The notes beneath the pieces are model-generated. The model was not told where the DNA came from and ran no database searches. It was given only the letters and a program-made list of their open reading frames with translations. The position numbers and the translations under genes are program-made. Positions 59,148-64,000 of a stretch of DNA of 64,000 nucleotides are shown piece after piece; within the stretch, counting starts at the first letter, position 1, and the number at the start of each line of letters is the position of its first letter. Source of the stretch: Sphaerotilus mobilis (GTDB lineage Bacteria; Pseudomonadota; Gammaproteobacteria; Burkholderiales; Burkholderiaceae_C); contig NZ_SGWV01000007.1 of the NCBI RefSeq assembly GCF_004216565.1, forward strand, positions 558,001-622,000, written 5' to 3'.

Positions 59148-59162
59148 GAACTGCGGCAGTTC
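59148..59162. repeat. Short perfect palindrome before the triple-PAS receptor gene
   Basis: GAACTGC and GCAGTTC surround a single G, a 7-bp inverted repeat with the geometry of a dimeric regulator site. It is 32-38 bases upstream of the receptor start and may be an operator. Confidence 0.45.
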
Positions 59163-59193
59163 CGCGCAGTCACCGCCTGACCGCCCTGGAGTT

Positions 59194-60942
59194 GTGCCCT
59201 TGAACGTCCCCCTCAATCCCGCCACGCTGGCCGCTGCCGACCGCGACCACGTCGTCGCAGACCCGCAAGACGATGCCGGTGCCTTCTTCGCGGCGCTGGG
59301 TGCCAGCCACGCGATGGCGCACTACACGCCCGACGGTGTGCTGCTGTGGGCCAACGAGCCCTACCTGACCCTGTTCGGCTACCCCGAAGGCGAACTGCTC
59401 GACCAACACCACAGCGTGTTGTGCGAGGTCGGCATGCCCTCGCATTCGGACGACATCGTCATGTGGACCCGCCTGCGAGCCGGCCTGATCCAGCGCGGCG
59501 ACTACCACCGCCTGCACCGTGACGGGCGTTCGCTCTACATCCAGTCGTCCTACCTGCCACTGACCGATGCCCAGGGCCAGGTCCGCAAGGTCATCCAGGT
59601 CGCGGCCGACGTGTCCGAGCAGCGCCAGGCGGCGCACGAGTCGCGCGCCTGGTCGACGGCGATCTCGCGCTCGCAGGCCGTCATCGAGTTCGACCTGAGC
59701 GGGCGCGTGCTGCGTGCCAACGACAACTTCCTGCGCCTGCTGGGCTACCAGGCTGGCGAGGTGCTGGGCCAGCACCATCGGCTGTTCGTCGATCCGGCCG
59801 AAGCCGCCAGCACGGCCTACACCGTGTTCTGGGACCGGCTCGCCCAGGGCGACTTCATGAGTGGCGAGTACCGGCGCATCGGCCGCGACGGTCGTGAGGT
59901 CTGGATCCAGGCCACCTACAACCCGGTTTTCGACCTCACCGGCAAGCCGTGGAAGGTCGTCAAGTTCGCCCAGGACGTGACCGTCAGCAAGCTGCACAAC
60001 GCCGAGTTCGAGGCCAAGGTGGCGGCGATCGACCGGGCCCAGGCCGTCATCGAGTTCGACCTCGACGGCCATGTGCTGACGGCCAATCGCAACTTCCTGG
60101 CCGCCATGGGCTACACGCTGCGCGAGATCCAGGGCCAGCACCACAGCCTGTTCTGTCCGCCCGACTACACCCGCAGCCGCGAGTACCGCGACTTCTGGCT
60201 GCAGCTGGGCGAAGGCAAGTTCATCAGCGGGCGCTTCCACCGGCGCGGCAAGTTCGGCCGCGATGTCTGGATCCAGGCCGCCTACAACCCGGTGCTGGAC
60301 CTCAACGGCCGGGTCATGAAGATCGTCAAGTACGCCTACGACGTCACCCACGAGGTGCAGCTTGAGCAGCGCGTGCAAAGCAAGTCCCACGAGATGTCGG
60401 GCAGCGTGCGCGGGCTGCTGGACTCCATCACCCAGATCGCCGCCAACTCCGGCGTGGCCGAGGAAATCTCGCAGGAAGCGGTGCGGGCGGCGACCGCCGG
60501 GCACGAGGCGCTGACCAAGTCGATCCAGGCCATCGGCGTGATCGAGACCAGCTCGGACCAGATGTCGCAGATCGTGCGCGTGATCAGCGAGATCGCCGCC
60601 CAGACCAATCTGCTGGCCTTCAACGCCGCGATCGAGGCGGCGCGGGCTGGGGAACAGGGCGTGGGCTTTTCGGTCGTCGCCATCGAGGTCCGCAAGCTCG
60701 CCGAGCGCAGCGCCCAGGCCGCCGCCGAGATCACCCGCTTGATCCAGCAGTCGGTCCAGCAGATCGCCCACGGCGCGACCGTCAGCCACGAGGCGGCGCA
60801 CAGCTTCGAGGCCGTGCTGGCCGCCATCGAGAAGGCCGGACGCAATGTCAGCGCCATTGCCCTGTCGACCGAACGGCAGCGCCAGGTGGCCGCCGAGGTC
60901 TCGGTGCTGATCGAAGACCTGAGCCGTGTCGCCGTCGACTGA
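59194..60942 (+). CDS. Soluble triple-PAS methyl-accepting chemotaxis protein (BdlA-like)
   Basis: No membrane segment or signal peptide is visible. Three PAS domains follow each other ([60 protein letters not shown]). Each carries a QHH motif and ends in a similar tail of the form W-I-Q-A-x-Y-N-P-V. A methyl-accepting domain follows with tip [20 protein letters not shown], where Phe replaces the usual Leu. The architecture matches cytoplasmic receptors such as Pseudomonas BdlA, which controls biofilm dispersal. Start: GTG at 59194, or TTG at 59200, which has the better GGAG spacing. The 3' end overlaps the triple-CheW gene by 17 bases. Confidence 0.9.
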   Translation: MPLNVPLNPATLAAADRDHVVADPQDDAGAFFAALGASHAMAHYTPDGVLLWANEPYLTLFGYPEGELLDQHHSVLCEVGMPSHSDDIVMWTRLRAGLIQRGDYHRLHRDGRSLYIQSSYLPLTDAQGQVRKVIQVAADVSEQRQAAHESRAWSTAISRSQAVIEFDLSGRVLRANDNFLRLLGYQAGEVLGQHHRLFVDPAEAASTAYTVFWDRLAQGDFMSGEYRRIGRDGREVWIQATYNPVFDLTGKPWKVVKFAQDVTVSKLHNAEFEAKVAAIDRAQAVIEFDLDGHVLTANRNFLAAMGYTLREIQGQHHSLFCPPDYTRSREYRDFWLQLGEGKFISGRFHRRGKFGRDVWIQAAYNPVLDLNGRVMKIVKYAYDVTHEVQLEQRVQSKSHEMSGSVRGLLDSITQIAANSGVAEEISQEAVRAATAGHEALTKSIQAIGVIETSSDQMSQIVRVISEIAAQTNLLAFNAAIEAARAGEQGVGFSVVAIEVRKLAERSAQAAAEITRLIQQSVQQIAHGATVSHEAAHSFEAVLAAIEKAGRNVSAIALSTERQRQVAAEVSVLIEDLSRVAVD

Positions 60943-62452
60943 GCCGAGCCACTGGGGCAGCTTCACCCTCGGCGGCGCCTCCTACGCGGTGCCACTGGAG
61001 CACCTGCGCGAGGCCGTGCCAGCGGGTCGCCTGTCGGTCTGGCCGGGCACGGCCGCCTGCGTCACCGGTGCCATCGAGTTGCGCGGTCTGATGCTGCCGG
61101 TGGTCGACCTGCGCCGACTCGCCGGTGCGGCTGCCGCCGCCGCTGACAGGCCCGAGGACGTCGCCCCGCTGGTCATCGTCATCGCCCACGCCGGCCACCT
61201 GCTGGGCCTGTGCGCCGACGCGGTCACCGGCATCTTCCAGGCCTCGGCCGAGCGCGTGCAGGCCGTCACGCTGGCCGATGGCAGCGAGCCCTGCGTGCGG
61301 GGCTCGCTGGTCCGACCGGACCATGGCGAGCTGCTCAGCGTGCTGCATCCCCCGGCCCTGATGGCCCTGCCCCAGGTGCCACGCTGTCGCGATCCCCGGA
61401 CGGCGACCCCGCCTGACGATACCGCCGAAGGCGCGAGGCCGGGCCGCTCGACGATCCCGGGCGGGATCCATTGGCTGCTGGTCCAGGCCGGCGATTGGCG
61501 TCTGGCGATCGATTCAGCCCGCGTGCGCATGGCCGTCCCTCTGGACGGCCTGCGCCCCAGCGTGCTCAGCCGCATGCCCGGCAACACCGACTGCCTGGGC
61601 GAGTGGCCGCACCCGAGCCACCCGATCACGGTCATCGACCCGCTGGCCCGCAGCGGCCTGGGTGCGCTGGCCGAAGGCCAGGCCCGTCAGGCCCTGCTGC
61701 TCGACACCGACGGCGGCCTGCTGGGTCTTGCCATCGGCGCGGTGCTGGACGTGCGCCAACTGCCCGCCACGGCACTGCAAGCAATGCCGGGCGGGCGGGT
61801 CACACAAGCGCAATGGTTCGCCGGCGTGCTGACGCTGGAACAACCGTCCGACGACCGGGACGCCAGCCCCGTGCTGGCCCTTGATGCGCAGCGCTGGACG
61901 GCGCACGCGGAGCTGTCGAACTTAGCCAGCCTGCATGGCCAAGCACGCCATGCGGACAGCGCGCTCGCCACGCGTGAGGCGGCCACATCGGCACTGACGT
62001 TGATCACCTACGCATTGCCGGCAGAAGCCGGCACGCCCATCGACCAGATCGACGAGGTGCTGCCCTGGCGGGCCGACCGTGCCGGTCTGGACGACGACGG
62101 CTGCAACCCGTGGCTCGGTCTGGTGATGCACCGCGACCGACCGGTCGTGCTGCTGTGCCTGCGCCGCTGGAGCGGCGTCGACGCCGGCCCGATCGATCCA
62201 GAGGCCAGCATCCTCGTGGTGCGCAGCGGCGTCCACCGCATGGGCTTTGTCGTCCCACGCCTGCTGACCATCGAGTCGGCCGGCTGGCAACCCGCCGTCG
62301 CCGGCATGCTCCGCCACCGCAGCCCCAGCCCGATCACGGCGTCCCGCTTGGCCCAGGTCAACCCCGCCACCGGCCCCCGCCGCCTGGTCCCGGTCCTGGA
62401 CCTGCAGGACATCGCCAGCAAGGCCTTGGCGTTGCGGGCCGTGGCGGCATAA
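60926..62452 (+). CDS. Protein with three tandem CheW-like domains
   Basis: Three successive CheW-type folds can be traced over 508 residues. Domain 1 is about 10-150 ([40 protein letters not shown]). Domain 2 is about 180-335 ([40 protein letters not shown]). Domain 3 is about 355-505 ([55 protein letters not shown]). Domains 2 and 3 are more diverged. No receiver or kinase domain is present. The start is GTG within the receptor gene's last codons. It probably couples the adjacent soluble receptor to a CheA encoded elsewhere, or works as an array scaffold; this is inference. Confidence 0.85.
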   Translation: MSPSTEPSHWGSFTLGGASYAVPLEHLREAVPAGRLSVWPGTAACVTGAIELRGLMLPVVDLRRLAGAAAAAADRPEDVAPLVIVIAHAGHLLGLCADAVTGIFQASAERVQAVTLADGSEPCVRGSLVRPDHGELLSVLHPPALMALPQVPRCRDPRTATPPDDTAEGARPGRSTIPGGIHWLLVQAGDWRLAIDSARVRMAVPLDGLRPSVLSRMPGNTDCLGEWPHPSHPITVIDPLARSGLGALAEGQARQALLLDTDGGLLGLAIGAVLDVRQLPATALQAMPGGRVTQAQWFAGVLTLEQPSDDRDASPVLALDAQRWTAHAELSNLASLHGQARHADSALATREAATSALTLITYALPAEAGTPIDQIDEVLPWRADRAGLDDDGCNPWLGLVMHRDRPVVLLCLRRWSGVDAGPIDPEASILVVRSGVHRMGFVVPRLLTIESAGWQPAVAGMLRHRSPSPITASRLAQVNPATGPRRLVPVLDLQDIASKALALRAVAA

Positions 62453-62458
62453 CGGGCA

Positions 62459-62493
62459 AGAAAAAAGCCCAAGTGAATCCATCACTTGGGCTT
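62459..62493 (-). terminator. Intrinsic terminator of tRNA-Ser
   Basis: AAGCCCAAGTGA and TCACTTGGGCTT form a perfect 12-bp stem with a five-base loop. On the minus strand it is followed by TTTTTTCTTG. It ends the tRNA-Ser transcript and, being on a shared stem, may also stop the convergent CheW-domain gene. Confidence 0.8.
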
Positions 62494-62499
62494 CGATCT

Positions 62500-62590
62500 T
62501 GGCGGAGACGGAGGGATTCGAACCCTCGATGCGCTTTTGGCGCATACTCCCTTAGCAGGGGAGCACCTTCGGCCACTCGGTCACGTCTCC
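62500..62590 (-). tRNA. tRNA-Ser(GCT)
   Basis: The 91-base class II tRNA has acceptor GGAGACG/CGTCTCC, anticodon stem-loop CTCCCCTGCTAAGGGAG (GCT), a long variable arm (TATGCGCC/AAAAGCGCAT region), T-arm GAGGGTTCGAATCCCTC and encoded CCA. It is placed directly after lysC, as in other Burkholderiales. Confidence 0.97.
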
Positions 62591-62687
62591 GAAGAAGGAA
62601 GAGTATAGCCTGAATCTCTTCAGGCTCCAGCCCCGGCCGCTTCAAACCACAGGCAGCGCCGCTCGGCGGCACCACCCGATCCGTCCA

Positions 62688-63956
62688 TCAAGTGTTGGGC
62701 TGGTCGAGGTCAAAAGCCTTGTGCAGGGCGCGCACCGCCAGCTCCATGTACTTCTCGTCGATCACGACGGAGGTCTTGATCTCGCTGGTGGTGATCATCT
62801 GGATGTTGATGCCTTCCTCGCTGAGCGCGCGGAACATCGTGCTGGCCACACCGGCGTGCGAGCGCATGCCGATGCCGACGATCGAGACCTTACAGATCTT
62901 CGTGTCGCCCAGGACTTCCTTGGCGCCCAGTGCCGGCACGACATCCTTGTTGAGCAAGTCAACGGTGCGCTGGTAATCGTTGCGATGGACCGTGAACGAA
63001 AAATCGGTGCGGCCGTCGTGCGAGACGTTCTGGATGATCACGTCCACATCGATGTTGGCATCCGCGACCTTGCCCAGGATGCTGTAGGCGATGCCCGGCT
63101 TGTCCGGCACACCCATCACGGTGATCTTGGCTTCGTCGCGGTTGAACGCGATGCCCGACACAACGGCTTGTTCCATCTTCTCGTCTTCCTCGAAAGTGAT
63201 CAGCGTGCCCGACTTGGCTTCTTCCTCGATGGCGATGTCCCACGGCGTGAAGCTCGACAGGACCCGCATCGGCACGCGGTACTTGCCCGCAAACTCAACT
63301 GACCGGATCTGCAGCACCTTGGAGCCCAGACTGGCCATCTCCAGCATCTCCTCGAAGGAGACGGTGTGCAGCCGACGCGCCTCAGGCACAACGCGCGGGT
63401 CGGTGGTGTAGACGCCGTCGACGTCGGTGTAGATCAGGCACTCGGCGGCCTTCATCGCCGCCGCCACGGCCACCGCTGACGTGTCCGAGCCGCCACGGCC
63501 CAGCGTCGTCACGTTGCCGTCGCCGTCGATGCCCTGGAAGCCGGTGATGACAACCACCCGGCCAGCGGCCAGATCGGCGCGCACACGAGCGTCGTCGATG
63601 CTCTCGATGCGGGCCTTGGTGTAGGCCTGGTCGGTCTTGATGGGCACCTGCCAGCCGTTGTAGCTGATGGCCTCCATGCCCTCGGCCTGCAGCGCCAGCG
63701 CCAGCAGACCCACGGAGACCTGCTCGCCGGTGCAGGCGATCATGTCGAGTTCGCGCAGCACGGCCGGCGTCTGGACGGCCGGCGAGACCTCCTTGGCCAG
63801 GCCCAGCAGGCGGTTGGTTTCACCGCTCATCGCGGAGGGCACGACCACCATCTGGTGGCCGGCACGCGCCCACTTGGCGACGCGCTTGGCGACGTTGCGG
63901 ATGCGCTCGGGTGAGCCCATCGAGGTGCCGCCGTACTTGTGAACGATCAAGGCCAT
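62688..63956 (-). CDS. lysC: Aspartate kinase
   Basis: This is the first step of the aspartate family pathway. The 422-residue protein has an amino-acid kinase domain ([60 protein letters not shown]). Two ACT regulatory domains follow ([60 protein letters not shown]). It is a monofunctional, lysine/threonine-type enzyme. The ATG at 63956 starts [10 protein letters not shown]. tRNA-Ser(GCT) lies about 98 bases downstream. The 44 bases beyond the start, to the window edge, contain no feature I can support. Confidence 0.97.
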   Translation of the reverse strand: MALIVHKYGGTSMGSPERIRNVAKRVAKWARAGHQMVVVPSAMSGETNRLLGLAKEVSPAVQTPAVLRELDMIACTGEQVSVGLLALALQAEGMEAISYNGWQVPIKTDQAYTKARIESIDDARVRADLAAGRVVVITGFQGIDGDGNVTTLGRGGSDTSAVAVAAAMKAAECLIYTDVDGVYTTDPRVVPEARRLHTVSFEEMLEMASLGSKVLQIRSVEFAGKYRVPMRVLSSFTPWDIAIEEEAKSGTLITFEEDEKMEQAVVSGIAFNRDEAKITVMGVPDKPGIAYSILGKVADANIDVDVIIQNVSHDGRTDFSFTVHRNDYQRTVDLLNKDVVPALGAKEVLGDTKICKVSIVGIGMRSHAGVASTMFRALSEEGINIQMITTSEIKTSVVIDEKYMELAVRALHKAFDLDQPNT

Positions 63957-64000
63957 GTCGGTTGCTGATAAAGATCTGCCGCGCGACTGCCGCGCGGGAA

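Noticed and set aside
63957-64000. End of an upstream gene at the right edge
   Set aside because: Only 44 bases are present, no frame shows a stop or recognisable end, and nothing can be assigned.

Overview
The window is a GC-rich (about two-thirds G+C) chromosomal segment of a betaproteobacterium. Gene order and protein sequences point to the Burkholderiales, most likely the Leptothrix/Sphaerotilus/Rubrivivax side of the order. This placement rests on familiarity with the families and was not tested by a search. I see no insertion sequence, prophage, CRISPR array or plasmid function. Most of the window is core metabolism and translation genes, with several signalling blocks between them.

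Left block (1-11.0 kb): a signalling cluster, mostly on the minus strand. It has a truncated two-TM sensor at the window edge, a six-TM protein with a degenerate GGDEF domain, dusA, a MASE1-like protein with a strongly degraded GGDEF, and an NMT1-type binding protein fused to PAS and an intact GGDEF domain. A soluble PAS-PAS histidine kinase with its NarL-type regulator follows, and then a divergent EAL protein. Around 11-13 kb lie selD and a DMT-family exporter.

Translation operon (13.2-21.6 kb, minus): rimP-nusA-infB-rbfA-truB-typA. Its upstream region carries a good sigma70 promoter, about 185 nt of foldable RNA and an intrinsic terminator before rimP. fabI diverges from it. A TctDE-like two-component system follows, translationally coupled to a sugar-binding protein, with glucokinase downstream (23-27.7 kb).

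Middle block (27.8-48.9 kb, minus): five tRNA genes (Ala-GGC and two copies of Glu-TTC/Asp-GTC) lie downstream of gltX. Further along the same strand is a long run of biosynthetic genes. In transcription order they are a lysR regulator, leuC-leuD-leuB, asd, fimV, truA, trpF, trpB, trpA, accD, folC, a SPOR protein, cvpA, purF, metZ and gltX. Many joints are 4-nt overlaps (trpB/trpA, trpA/accD).

Right block (49-64 kb): an FAD-linked D-2-hydroxyacid dehydrogenase homologue, a DUF2069 membrane protein, a YihY/BrkB protein, an Aer-type receptor, an alpha/beta hydrolase coupled to metY, a CBS-pair protein, cheW, aroC, a soluble triple-PAS chemoreceptor overlapping a triple-CheW protein, tRNA-Ser(GCT) and lysC.

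The most interesting items are the RNA leader before rimP, the triple-CheW/soluble receptor pair, the binding-protein-PAS-GGDEF fusion coupled to a degenerate GGDEF partner, and the kinase/binding-protein/glucokinase unit.
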